Below are positions 25,205-34,790 of a DNA stretch of 64,000 bases, one piece after another (the stretch's first letter is position 1; every line of letters starts with the position of its first letter). The translations under genes and the position numbers were made by a program. The notes under the pieces were generated by a model. The model was not told where the DNA came from, ran no database searches, and saw nothing but the letters and a program-made list of their open reading frames with translations. Source of the stretch: Antedon mediterranea (Eukaryota > Echinodermata > Crinoidea > Comatulida > Antedonidae); assembly GCF_964355755.1 (NCBI RefSeq), contig NC_092672.1:2108001-2172000 (forward strand), written 5' to 3'.

Positions 25205-27611
25205 ATGGGTGGAATTTCAATAATAAAAGCGGTGACAACACGAAGTATGTTTTCCGTACATGCCCTGGTGTCGGTCTATCATGTAGTCGACGTTCTGGAC
25301 GACTTAACATACTGGGCTATATGCTTGTCGTTGGTGGCGCTAGGCTTTGAAACGGCTTATACCATAGTGAAACGAGATGGTAACGAATGGAAATGGTGAG
25401 TGGATAATAACTAGGTTTATTGAAATAAAATTGTACAAATAAAATCTCTGGTCTTTAATCAGATATTATTTGATTGAAAATATGAAAAATCCAATTTGTT
25501 ATGATTCACACTTTTCAGCCCTCCCAAATTTCTCGATACATCGCGGATTTTTTTAATTTTTCGGTAATTCCAAATAACTGCCGAACCAACGAAGAGTTTT
25601 GTGTGAAAGCGCCCTCTATTCTTTGAAGTAAATTTTATAGCGCCCGCTATCACATTATCGATTACAGGTTTTGCCCCAGTGTGTTATTTTACCTGTGTTG
25701 TATGGTACCAGTCGTTTGGGTATTGGAACTCGATATTTTGAAGCGACGACTTAATGCAGATAAGGTAAAGTTACAAAGCATACAAACATAGAGGCATTGT
25801 TATTGAAAACATTATATTTCTAGCAAAAAAAACCCGCCAAAAATACACAATTTGCCACTCGTTTTACTGTTTTTGTATGAGGCATATTATACACAACATT
25901 AAGCCAATGTATTATGTCACTCCAACATGGAGTTTAATTTCTTGGATACAAGTACAGCCCTTTGGGACACTCATATTCAAGGGACAACCTTTTTTCATGA
26001 ATGATTGGAAATACATGTTTTAACACTATATGACCAACCCTTAGATTCAGGGACGATTCGGCCCTGAGACGATTCGGCCCGGGACTATTCGGCCCACTTT
26101 TGGTGGGACGATTCCGCCTACTTTTGGGCCGAAACATCCCACTTTGTGGGGGGTTTGTGGGCCAAAACATCTCACTTTAGACCATTTTTTTGGTATTTAT
26201 CAAGTTTTTAAAGGTGTTCAATAATCTGTATTTTATTGATATTGACAATGTTGATATAATTTATATAATAAATTACTAAAAAAACCTAATTTTATATTCA
26301 ATTTATTACTTCGAAAACCTTGTTTATTTCGTGCATTCGCCAAGCGGCCAACAGAGGGCGTAACTTGTTTACAACGTTCGTGTGACTTAAAAAATGATCA
26401 TTTTCGACAATGTTTTCAAAATGTTTGCTTTATTGCATCTTTATACCTAGTAGTACTACCCCATAGTCTCTCTGGAAATAAAGTTTGGGGAAAAAGGCTT
26501 ATTTTATGCTTATAAAATGGATATCAAAGCCGATAAATTTAAGTGTGCCGAATCGTCCCAGGGCCGAATCGTCCCGGGCCGAATCGTCTCAGGGCCGAAT
26601 CGTCCCGGGCCGAATCGTCCCGGGCCGAATCGTCTCAGGGCCGAATCTTCCCGGGCCAAATCGTCTCAGGGCCGAATCATCCAGTTACCCACATTTAATA
26701 AGAAGACATTTTGCTGTGTCCCGAAGGTGTCCTTTTAATAAAGGAAGGGAGATTTATTTAAGAAAAGTGTCGAGTGATCACGTTTTTGTAATCCACAGAA
26801 TTCCGAGACAGAGCCGAGCGACGACCTGTGGTTGATAATAACAGAGCAGCTTTTGTTATTGGTTCTTATTCTCGGACGCTGGATACTACCCAAGGGTGAG
26901 GTCACACGAGATCAACTATCCCAGCTCCTGTTAGTCTATATTGGTACAGCCGCTGATATCATAGAGTTCATGGACGTTCTGAAGGAGCCTAATGTACGTG
27001 ACGATATGAGCCTGATTTGTGTCGTGCTCTTTGTCTGGTCGTGGAGTCTAATTCAATTTACCCTCGCGGTGACCGTAACGAAAGCACGTAAATCTCGTCT
27101 GGCGATGGATAACTACGGCTTAAATAATGCCGAGGAACTCGCCGAAAAGCGTAAACTAAAGAGATCGCTTTTCAAGCGATTTCCAAAATTTGCTTCGATG
27201 GCAATAAAAGATATTGTGAAAACATCTTCGTTGCTTAATAACAACGGAAGTGAAACGCCAGATATTGAAGAAAAAGAAGAGGAAGACATCGGGGAGTTTC
27301 TCAAATGTTTGGAGTCGGACTTTTGGGCCATTATGGTAACACTTGTCTTACAAGATGGCCCCTTTCTTATTATTCGGATGATGTTGTTGATTTTCTTTCA
27401 TGTTGTTAGTTACACTAGTATCTTCTTCACATGTAAGAATGTAATGGTCATCGCTCTGCTTATATATCGATTGGTTGTTCTTCACAACGAACGAAAAGAC
27501 GAAGAAAATAGTAAACAAACTGAAGAGATGACAAAAGAGACTTATAATATTTACAGAACCAGTTTTGGTGTTGCATACAGAATAGCTCAACTTGATACCA
27601 GTACAGACTAG
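25205..27611 (+). CDS. TMEM26-like multipass membrane protein 2
   Basis: Three exons (25205-25395, 25668-25764, 26799-27611) total 1,101 nt, encoding 366 aa. Intron phases match gene 1: split Trp (TG|G), then phase 0 (AAG|). The N-terminus is MGGISIIKAVTTRSMFSVHA. Exon 2 has CPSVLFYLCCMVPVVWVLEL. Exon 3 has the signature LGRWILPKGEVTRDQLSQLL, then LVYIGTAADIIEF, VLFVWSWSLIQFTLAVTVT, a charged cytoplasmic-type linker with EEKEEEDIGEF, then FWAIMVTLVLQDGPFLIIRM. It is a tandem duplicate of the upstream gene, diverged well beyond recent duplication. Intron 2 hosts a foldback element. The function of this family is not established. Confidence 0.92.
26050..26682. mobile_element. Foldback element with GGCCGAATCGTCC arms
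   Basis: The left end (26050-26130) is tandem GGGACGATTCGGCCC-type units. The right end (26548-26682) has nine units of the reverse complement (GGGCCGAATCGTCCC, some with TCTCA). The middle is AT-rich and non-coding. Open frames through the right arm (RAESS/RIVPG repeats) are artefacts. It is inserted in intron 2 of TMEM26-like gene 2. No clear target duplication was identified. Confidence 0.75.
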
Positions 27612-28036
27612 ATTGAACTAGGTAAAACCAGTTTTGGTGTTGCGTACCTAACTAATTAATGACTGTAGTTTAAACTTATCTAAAGTTTCAATAAGGTTGT
27701 CTAGTCATTTTACATTGTTTGGCAAGAAATATAGAGTGTTTATATAATTTATATATTTAAGATTATGACTTTCAAGTGTTCGCTCCTTTACGTTTTGTTG
27801 GCTCGTGAATGAAGGCGAACAATACACAGATACCAATAAAAAAAAAATTTCATAATTTAGCAACATTATTGATACTGTGTTAAAGTTGATGGTTATTAAT
27901 GCTGTCCTAATGAACTTACTATCCCAATACAAGACTCTCGTTACTCGTTTAAACGTAAGCTTAATAAAAGAAGAAATGCGAAGTGCTGGATTGAACTAAA
28001 ACCGCAAATACCTTGTATTTTGTTTATGGGTGCTTA

Positions 28037-28076
28037 CTTTGTCGGCCCCGTCTGTGTAAAAAGTAATAAACTTATT
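28037..28076 (+). promoter_or_regulatory. Conserved upstream element, WAP gene 1
   Basis: The block with CCCGTCTGTGTAAAAAGTAA and TAAACTTATT is shared with WAP gene 2 (36574-36611) and, in weaker form, with gene 3 (46152-46184). It lies about 150 bp before the ATG, 90 bp upstream of the TATA box. The factor is unknown. Confidence 0.5.
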
Positions 28077-28165
28077 GAAGTACTTTATGTATGTAAATAT
28101 GTAGAATGACACAATAAAGGTCCATTCATAGAAACTATAAAAGTCTAAAAAATGTACAATATGAG

Positions 28166-28173
28166 TATATAAG
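28166..28173 (+). promoter_or_regulatory. TATA box, WAP gene 1
   Basis: TATATAAG in the context ATGAGTATATAAGTGATGAC, identical to the context before WAP gene 2. It is 56 bp upstream of the ATG, which predicts a 5' UTR of roughly 25 nt. Confidence 0.65.
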
Positions 28174-28221
28174 TGATGACATTTTGACTGTAAGGCAGAT
28201 TGTTAAGGTAGATCTATCAAG

Positions 28222-30095
28222 ATGAACGGCGTGTACACATTGGTCCTGTTTTTCGTGTTTATGTTCAGCGCAGCTTCAGGTAAGATCTTCTTTTATGCTT
28301 GGTTCCCACTAGCGACGCAACGTAACGCAATCTAGAAGGGCATTTTCTTACGTTGCGTAGGTTGCGTTACGTAGTGGGAACCACGCTTTAGATATGTGTC
28401 TACGCAGACAAAGAACTGTTTCAGTTGTTTATGGTCTATCAATGCCGAAGAAAAACTCGTTTTTCCCTCCATGGTTATTCGTTTTAATCAATGTCGCATG
28501 GCTTCTAAGCATGTATTTTATGGGCGAAGTAATAGCTCACGTTACCTCAGGTTGTGGGTTCCATCCCCGGTGTGTTCAAGAGGTCTATAGTGTTTTCTAT
28601 TACATATATTTTCTATTCTTTCTTTAGTCACCTTGTTCCTCCCCGCCCGGGGTATCGAAATGTAAACCATACTGGGAAGGTATTACAGACTCTTTTGTGC
28701 GTGAGGAATGGAGTACACCCCTTCCCCACTCCTTCCAACAAATATGCACAATACAATCGGATATGGTAAACAAGCTAAGGAAATGGAGATGAGCACCAAC
28801 TGTTGTTAGCAAATAAGCTTCGGTTTCGAATTTACTTAATTGCTTTATATTTTATGAACTAAACACCTTAGAAAGATTTATGGATAGGAGTGCTCTTGTA
28901 TGCTTAAAGGCGATTTTTTATTTTTAGCCGGCAAGGCAATTTGTCCAGAAGTTGAGGGCAGTGGCGTGTGCGTTGAACTATGTACTGATGATTCTAGCTG
29001 CGATGGCACTGAAAAGTGTTGCTCCAATGGCTGTGGACATGTTTGTCAGCAAGGTATGTAAACCCAAGGAAAATCTAACAAAAGGACACTGAGCTCGTCT
29101 TTCTGAAAACTCGTAACAGTCTTTTGATCTTATGCCTGGCTGCGACAAATACCAACATTCTCCGTGGCGCTCGGTGTAATGTTAGGGGCATGGAACTGAT
29201 CGTGACGTCAGCATCCTGTTGTTAAATCGCCTTAATAGAAATACGTTTTATTTATCAAGATATTTTAAAGATTTGTTCCTAAAAATACGAAGAAAAAAAC
29301 CTAAATAAATAGCATAACTTCCTCCCTCTATTCCCCCCCCCCCACCCCACGGTTCAATCTCCTAGTCTTTTCTGGCCTCCCAGATGATATTAAAATTGCA
29401 CTAAATTGTAAATATTGTATTGTAATAATATTGTTCTATTATGTACAGTATTAAATTGTCTGCAGTTTATATAGGATATTTGCACTTGATATGGATTAAG
29501 ATTGAGTATAACATCAATAGAAGGTTCCAGACAATAATTTAAATCACTTGCTCATTATAAATTAGCATGCAAAATGATCCACCACTGAGATAATCATTTA
29601 TATATATAAAAAAAAAATACCATTAAGTAGGCCTAGAAAAAAGACAATATCAGCTGATAAACGAGAAGGAACAGGGTAATGCATTAGGGCTAAATAAGGA
29701 TTTTTATATTTTAGCTGTTAAAAAGGGAAGCTGTCCAGCACCAGGTGGTATTGCCACATGTGAGGAACAATGTACCAATGACTTCGACTGCAATGGTAAT
29801 AGAAAGTGTTGCTCCAATGGCTGTGGACATGTTTGTGAGAAAGGTATGCAAATAATTAGTAGTCATCATACGCATTGGATTCACCACGCCGTAATCAACT
29901 CATTTTATACTACTAGAGGCATAAAAATGACAGCGGTTAAGTTTGCTGTGATTTTTATTTTTAGCCGTCAAGAAGGGCTGTCCAGCAATATCTGAAGATG
30001 TTGTTGGCATATGTGTAGACCTTTGTACCAGTGACTCCGACTGCGATGGCAATGGGAAGTGCTGCTCCAATGGCTGTGGGAATGTTTGTACTTAA
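28222..30095 (+). CDS. WAP gene 1: secreted three-WAP-domain protein
   Basis: Exons 28222-28279 (signal peptide [20 protein letters not shown]), 28928-29053, 29715-29843 and 29965-30095 total 444 nt, giving 147 aa. Each internal exon is one WAP four-disulfide core domain with eight Cys (CP...C...C...C...[11 protein letters not shown]), phase 1-1. WAP proteins are small secreted inhibitors or antimicrobials (family knowledge). The last domain ends VCT followed by TAA, where paralogous exons have a sense codon, yet the donor GGTATG just after it is intact. Thus the gene looks like a truncated version of WAP gene 2. Downstream, homology resumes only in the 3' UTR-like region near 33390-33850, the space between being filled by transposons. 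Intron 1 carries a MITE-B copy. It may be functional as a short protein. Confidence 0.85.
28297..28392. mobile_element. MITE-B copy in WAP gene 1 intron 1
   Basis: TGCTTGGTTCCCACTAGCGA at left and TAGTGGGAACCACGCTTTA at right; short palindromic interior with ACGTTGCGTAGGTTGCGTTA. It starts 18 bp after the donor. Confidence 0.85.
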
Positions 30096-30212
30096 GGTAT
30101 GCTAAATTAAACTATTTGGTCTTTTAGCTATGGCGGTTGGTGAAAAGTCTATGAAATATACAGTAGGTGTAGGCTCGTAATTAGTCTTTTTATTTTTCTG
30201 CCATGATAATCT

Positions 30213-30570
30213 TGATCCTTGGGACATACTGCGTTGAAACACCGGTTCTCGTCAGATCACCGAAGTTAAGCAACGTTGGGCCCGGTTGCGTTCTGGATGG
30301 GAGACCGTCTAGAAATCGTGGCGGGTGCTGTATATACTGGAGAGTGATGGTGTAATGGTAATATCGGACTAGCATGTGATAGGCATGGGTTCGAGGTTAT
30401 CTGTACCATACTAATTGCATCCTTAGGCAAGATGCTTTACTATCATTGCCTAATCTGGTAGGCGCTGCACCGCTGGCTGCCGTGGGTCCGTGGAGGGCCT
30501 AATCGGAATTTCCTCACTGAGGACAAATATTAATACAAAATACAAATACAAATACAATACAAATTTGACT
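30213..30570 (+). mobile_element. Chimeric 5S rRNA / tRNA-headed SINE
   Basis: Positions 30214-30338 resemble 5S rRNA along their length (CTCGTCAGATCACCGAAGTT, AAGCAACGTTGGGCCCGGTT, GGATGGGAGACCG, GGGTGCTGTA). The internal promoter A box and C box regions are recognisable, but diverged positions exclude a functional 5S gene. A tRNA-like module follows, with an A-box-like TGGTGTAATGGTA (30348) and B-box GGTTCGAGG (30388). Then comes a unique body (CTAATCTGGTAGGCGCTGCA, GGAATTTCCTCACTGAGGAC) and an AATACA repeat tail. It lies just downstream of the WAP gene 1 stop. Confidence 0.8.
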
Positions 30571-30768
30571 AACGTAGATTTACTGTGTAGTACCAAATGC
30601 ACACAGTACATACTGCAGAGCGCCGCCCTACGTAATTATTCTGTCCTACAACTATGCTTTATAAAAGACAAACTTGTGGTTCGTCTTATTTTTAAAGACA
30701 ACCTTATATGTTCATATTTGTTTCTCTTTCAATAAAAAAGTGATTTTCTTTTACAAATCATGTAGTCA

Positions 30769-31073
30769 ATGGGATTTAGCTAAAAAATGACCCTTTTCTC
30801 ACACAAATTGCAAGAAAAGATTTTTTTGATGAAATGTGTTCTTTAGACCCTACTGAACACATTTATCAACGTTAGGACATTTTTCGACAACGGGAAGTAG
30901 CCTAATTTGCATAATTAAAAATGGCGGCCATTTTTAATTATGCAAATTAGGCTACTTCCCGTTGTCGAAAAATGTCCTAACGTTGATAAATGTGTTCAGT
31001 AGGGTCTAAAGAACACATTTCATCAAAAAAACCTTTTCTTGCAATTTGTGTGAGTTAAAAGTCTAAATCCCAT
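30769..31073. mobile_element. Long near-perfect palindrome (MITE or foldback)
   Basis: The two halves are reverse complements around the centre at 30926 (AATGGCGGCCATT). About 94 bp each side of the centre match perfectly, then further out with small indels to the ends ATGGGATTTAG and CTAAATCCCAT. No coding potential is seen. It directly abuts the LINE. Confidence 0.92.
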
Positions 31074-32717
31074 ACAGGAATCGTACCTGATCAAATAAAA
31101 TTAGCTAAAGTGGTCCCAGTTTTTAAAAAGGGAAATGCAAACTTACTTAACAATTATAGACCGATTTCCGTTCTCCCCATTCTCTCAAAAATAATAGAAA
31201 AATTAATGCATACTCGTCTTTATACATATTTAACTAAACATAACATCCTAAATAATCATCAATATGGTTTTCGTAAAAAACACTCTACCTGTCACGCTAC
31301 GCTTGAACTTATACATTCAATTAATAATGCATTTGAAAATAAAGAATTTTTGTTAAGCACTTTTCTTGATCTATCCAAAGCTTTTGATGTTGTGAATCAT
31401 GATATTTTACTTTCAAAACTGTTACGTTATGGCATTAGAGGTGTTTCGTTAAAATGGTTTATTAGTTATCTTAGTAATCGTAAACAATATGTACAGATTG
31501 GTAACTGTAAATCATCGGCAAAGAACGTTCCATGTGGTGTACCACAGGGGTCGGTCCTTGGACCCTTATTATTTCTTATTTACGTAAATGACATAACCTT
31601 TGTTAGTGATACACTGAATATTGTTTCCTTTGCCGATGATACAACTTTATTTTATTCAAACAAAAATATTGATTTATTAGTAAATACCTTTAATTTAGAA
31701 TTAAATAAGATTGAAAATTGGTTCTCTTCTAATAAATTATTGATTAATACTTCAAAAACAAATTTCATTATATTTCACTCCCATCGAAACAGGCATAAAT
31801 TAAGTAACAAAAACATTCAGGTTGTTCTAAATGGTAAAAATCTGGACCGAAAAAGCGAAACTTTATTTCTTGGAATTTTAATTAATGAAAACTTAAATTG
31901 GACCGGTCATCAGAAAAATATTTCAATCAAAATGTCTAAATGCATTGGTGTTATAAACCAGATAAAATATTTTTTTCCTCAACACATTTTACTTTCTTTG
32001 TATAATTCGCTTATATTACCACATTTACTTTATTGCAATATTATATGGGCAGCTGATTATCCATCAAATTTACATAGAATTTTCATTTTACAAAAACGTG
32101 TTGTTCGATTATTAAACTTTGAACAATCTACATCTGCATCAGAACCTTTGTTTAAAAAACTTAAAATTTTAAAAATATATGACCTTCATAAACTTCAAGT
32201 TACTTCTTTTATGTTTGAATATGTTACTGGTTTACTACCAAAGTCTGTTTCAATGTTATTTTCAAATCGTTTATTAGATCATACCTATAACATAAGAAAT
32301 CCACATAAATTGTATGTTCCATTTGTTAAACTTAGAAAAAGCCAGTTTTTTATTACTTATTTAGGACCAACGTATTGGAATAATCTAGATTTAACTGCCA
32401 TCAATCATTTATATACTGTAAATTCATTTAGAAAGCATATAAAAATCCTTTATTTATCTTGTTACCAAACCTACTAAATATGTTGCGCACTGTATAATTT
32501 ATTTAATTGTATGCGTTGTATTTGTATATTTATACGGTACCGTTCTTATTTTTGTTTGAATTATTATTATTATTTTAGGGGTCAATGTGAGACAAGTTCT
32601 ACTTCTAATTTTGATCCCTAAGATGGTCTTATAATAATTGTTTATGATTGTTTATTGTAATATTGTTTGTTATATATTGTGACCATCTTAAATAAATGTA
32701 TTATTGAATTGAATAAT
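31074..32717 (+). mobile_element. 5'-truncated non-LTR retrotransposon (LINE)
   Basis: Starts inside the reverse transcriptase and continues through a 3' region to a tail of ATTGAATTGAAT after AATAAATGTATT. It has no endonuclease domain, so it is a typical 5'-truncated insertion. The left boundary coincides with the end of the palindromic element. Confidence 0.85.
31110..32477 (+). CDS. LINE reverse transcriptase, uninterrupted fragment
   Basis: 455 codons without a stop or frameshift; sense coding extends upstream to about 31077 (GIVPDQIKLAK). RT motifs in order: NNYRPISVLPILSKIIEK (about residue 15), QYGFRKKHST, LDLSKAFDVV (motif A), CGVPQGSVLGPLLFLIYVND (motif B), SFADDTTLFYS (motif C, catalytic Asp pair). 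The thumb region contains FLGILINENLNW and LYNSLILPHLLYCNIIW. It is typical of the jockey/CR1-like non-LTR group, not assigned to a clade. The protein lacks the N-terminal endonuclease, so it is not autonomous. The undamaged frame suggests a young insertion. Confidence 0.9.
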   Translation: MVPVFKKGNANLLNNYRPISVLPILSKIIEKLMHTRLYTYLTKHNILNNHQYGFRKKHSTCHATLELIHSINNAFENKEFLLSTFLDLSKAFDVVNHDILLSKLLRYGIRGVSLKWFISYLSNRKQYVQIGNCKSSAKNVPCGVPQGSVLGPLLFLIYVNDITFVSDTLNIVSFADDTTLFYSNKNIDLLVNTFNLELNKIENWFSSNKLLINTSKTNFIIFHSHRNRHKLSNKNIQVVLNGKNLDRKSETLFLGILINENLNWTGHQKNISIKMSKCIGVINQIKYFFPQHILLSLYNSLILPHLLYCNIIWAADYPSNLHRIFILQKRVVRLLNFEQSTSASEPLFKKLKILKIYDLHKLQVTSFMFEYVTGLLPKSVSMLFSNRLLDHTYNIRNPHKLYVPFVKLRKSQFFITYLGPTYWNNLDLTAINHLYTVNSFRKHIKILYLSCYQTY

Positions 32718-32919
32718 GGTTGTAGGAGAGTGTAGGCCTATCTGTCATCGTATGACGTCATAGTACGCATCATCGCGGTTAAAGGGTCTTTCACACCTGT
32801 TCCGGCACGGTTCCGGCGAATCGAACATCAATGTTCCGTTTTCACGACACGCGGATGCGCCAATCGATATGCGCGTAGCCGCATGAAAACGAAACATTGA
32901 TTCGATTTGATTTGGCGGC

Positions 32920-33196
32920 GTCAGCAAAGATTGTATAGTGCCGCTACGCGCAAGATAGGTAACTGGGTGAGACCTTTGTAATCCATGGACGCCATTCCGG
33001 CGGACAAGTTTGAACCGGAATAAAGTCGTTGTCCAGGCAATATCCACGATGTTTCGGTTAAAGAACGAAGTTGTCTAACCAAACATATCCATCAGTCCAT
33101 GGATTTACTGGGCGCGTAATGTTATAAGATAGGAGCTTGGAAACAGTTACCTATCTTGCGCCGCGTAGCGGCGCTATATAATCTTTGGCGTCAGGT
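32920..33196. mobile_element. Short inverted-repeat element
   Basis: Left end GCGTCAGCAAAGATTGTATA through GCGCAAGATAGGTAACTG and right end CAGTTACCTATCTTGCGC through TATATAATCTTTGGCGTCAG are inverted copies of about 48 bp. The interior is non-coding with CCATGGA words. It is part of the transposon pile after WAP gene 1. Confidence 0.75.
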
Positions 33197-33264
33197 CAGG
33201 TAGGTTTGAAGGCCTCAACCTAGATGATGTGGGTTTCACACTTTGTGCTTCTAATCATTCACGT

Positions 33265-33265
33265 C

Positions 33266-33314
<49 letters not shown>

Positions 33315-33315
33315 G
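33265..33315 (+). repeat. AAT/TAA microsatellite
   Basis: About 15 TAA units in a row. Confidence 0.95.
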
Positions 33316-33924
33316 TATTATTAACCGAATTACTAAAACTTGAATAAACTCCGTACTTAATTAAAATATTGTTTCATTTATTTGTAGCATATTGGGTTTG
33401 CACGACTCGACGACATGTTTTCTGAATGTTCTACTACACTGTATATCCTACAACGTTTTTGTAAACGTAAAGATAAATATTGTTTTCTGTTTCATAGATT
33501 AGTAAACATTATAATAATTTGACATTAATCAAAAATTACTGATGAATATAATAATTGAAAGAATTCTTCTGTTTCACAGCAGAACTATAATATGAATTTG
33601 AACTTTATCAAGTTTAACAAGTTCTTTATATTTGTTGAGCGCTTTAATTAGATTAGTACTAAAAACAAAATACACAATCATTTCAAACTAATAACTCATA
33701 AATATATTCATTTTATAGTTTCAAGTAAATTTTATGAATTTTTTTACGATTATCTTTCCTATACTATTTTCTTCAATAAAACGTTATCAATCAAGCATGT
33801 GTACTGTGTTTTTATTTTTAATTGTAAATAAGAAAAGCCCGGATCATCAGGCTGGACAAGTGTGATGACGTCACGTACTAACAACGTTACATTGTACAGT
33901 GTGTTATTTTTCCTTACGTGATTT

Positions 33925-34045
33925 AAAGGTCTGTCTACACTATCAAAACTATTAACAAAAAAGTGTGACGTGTCCTAATTATGGTACAGTAATGATATAA
34001 CGTCATCGTGGCCATAGAAGGGCACATCACATTTTTTTAGTCATC
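33925..34045. mobile_element. MITE-A copy 10, degraded
   Basis: AAGGTCTGTCTACACTATCA at left, GGCACATCACATTTTTTTAG at right; the right terminal repeat is lost. Confidence 0.6.
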
Positions 34046-34079
34046 TTAACAAACTGACCATGACTATTGATTTACAAGA

Positions 34080-34440
34080 AAATAAATATATTGATGACGT
34101 AAAAAATCTTCAATATGGTCCGAACAATTAAACAGCACGCCCTCTCTCGCTCTTTGGATTTTGAAATGTATTTCGGGTTTCTGAGAGCTTGATTTATTAC
34201 TTTGTAAAATCCTTGACGTCACACAATGTTACTATTAATTAGCATGCCCTCTATCGCTATCTGCATTTTGTCACTGAGTATTTCGCTCAGTTTCTGGTTT
34301 ATGCGAGCTTGATTTATTATACTTAGTAAAATACTTGACGTTACAAAACTCTATCTATCTTCAAAATGGGCTGAACAAATAAATAGCACACCCTCTATCG
34401 CTCTCTTTATTTCGTCAAGTATTTCGATCAGTTTCTGAGC
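34080..34440 (+). repeat. Imperfect tandem repeat, about three units
   Basis: Three units of roughly 120-140 bp share CACGCCCTCTCTCGCTCTTT / GCATGCCCTCTATCGCTATC / GCACACCCTCTATCGCTCTC, then a GTATTTCG-x-TCAGTTTCTG and a GAGCTTGATTTATTA word. Confidence 0.65.
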
Positions 34441-34790
34441 GCTTTTCTCTTCCTCTTTACCCTAACATAATTTTATAAGAGTGATGAGTAGGAACTGTGG
34501 AGGAGAAGACGATTTTGAAGTGTATAAAGGATGTTTTTAGTTTACGGCAGTGGTTCTAGACGAAGTTTTGATTTAATATTAATAAAAATATAAATATTTT
34601 AGCACATATCGTGTTTCATACGTATACTACTACTACTACTACTATACTTGGGCTTGTAGTTTTCAGACAAAAATAAAAAAGCCGACTGGTGGACTAACAT
34701 AAAAAAACCAGACTTAACGCAAGTCTAGGTAGTGATTAATGTAACCATGTTCTTAATATAACACTTGAATTTAAGTCGACGATGCGTATC

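Larger units (their letters stand above)
27675..28221 (+). repeat. Upstream duplicated segment, WAP gene 1 copy
   Basis: This stretch (TTACATTGTTTGGCAAGAAA, TCCTTTACGTTTTGTTGGCT, CGTGAATGAAGGCGAACAAT and onward) matches 36175-36758 upstream of WAP gene 2 almost throughout. It is the left part of a segmental duplication that includes the promoters of both WAP genes. Confidence 0.9.
33390..34790 (+). repeat. Downstream duplicated segment, WAP gene 1 copy
   Basis: Matches the region after WAP gene 2 (about 42715-43510): the CAGAACTATAATATGAATTT and AAGTTTAACAAGTTCTTTAT 3' UTR words, CTTCAATAAA at 33771, then TGACCATG, GATGACGTAAA and the block CTTAATATAACACTTGAATT near 34753. It is interrupted by a MITE-A copy at 33925-34045 and local repeats at 34080-34440. 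It probably represents the ancestral 3' end of WAP gene 1. Confidence 0.7.

Noticed and set aside
26485-26835. Open frame with RAESS/RIVPG repeats
   Set aside because: Lies in the tandem arm of the foldback element within an intron and reads in no consistent frame with the flanking exons.
30214-30338. Functional 5S rRNA gene
   Set aside because: Many positions, including the terminal stem region, depart from 5S, there is no T-run terminator, and it is fused to a tRNA-like module and SINE body.
32745-33047. Minus-strand 100-codon frame
   Set aside because: Overlaps the short inverted-repeat element in the transposon pile and has no domain.
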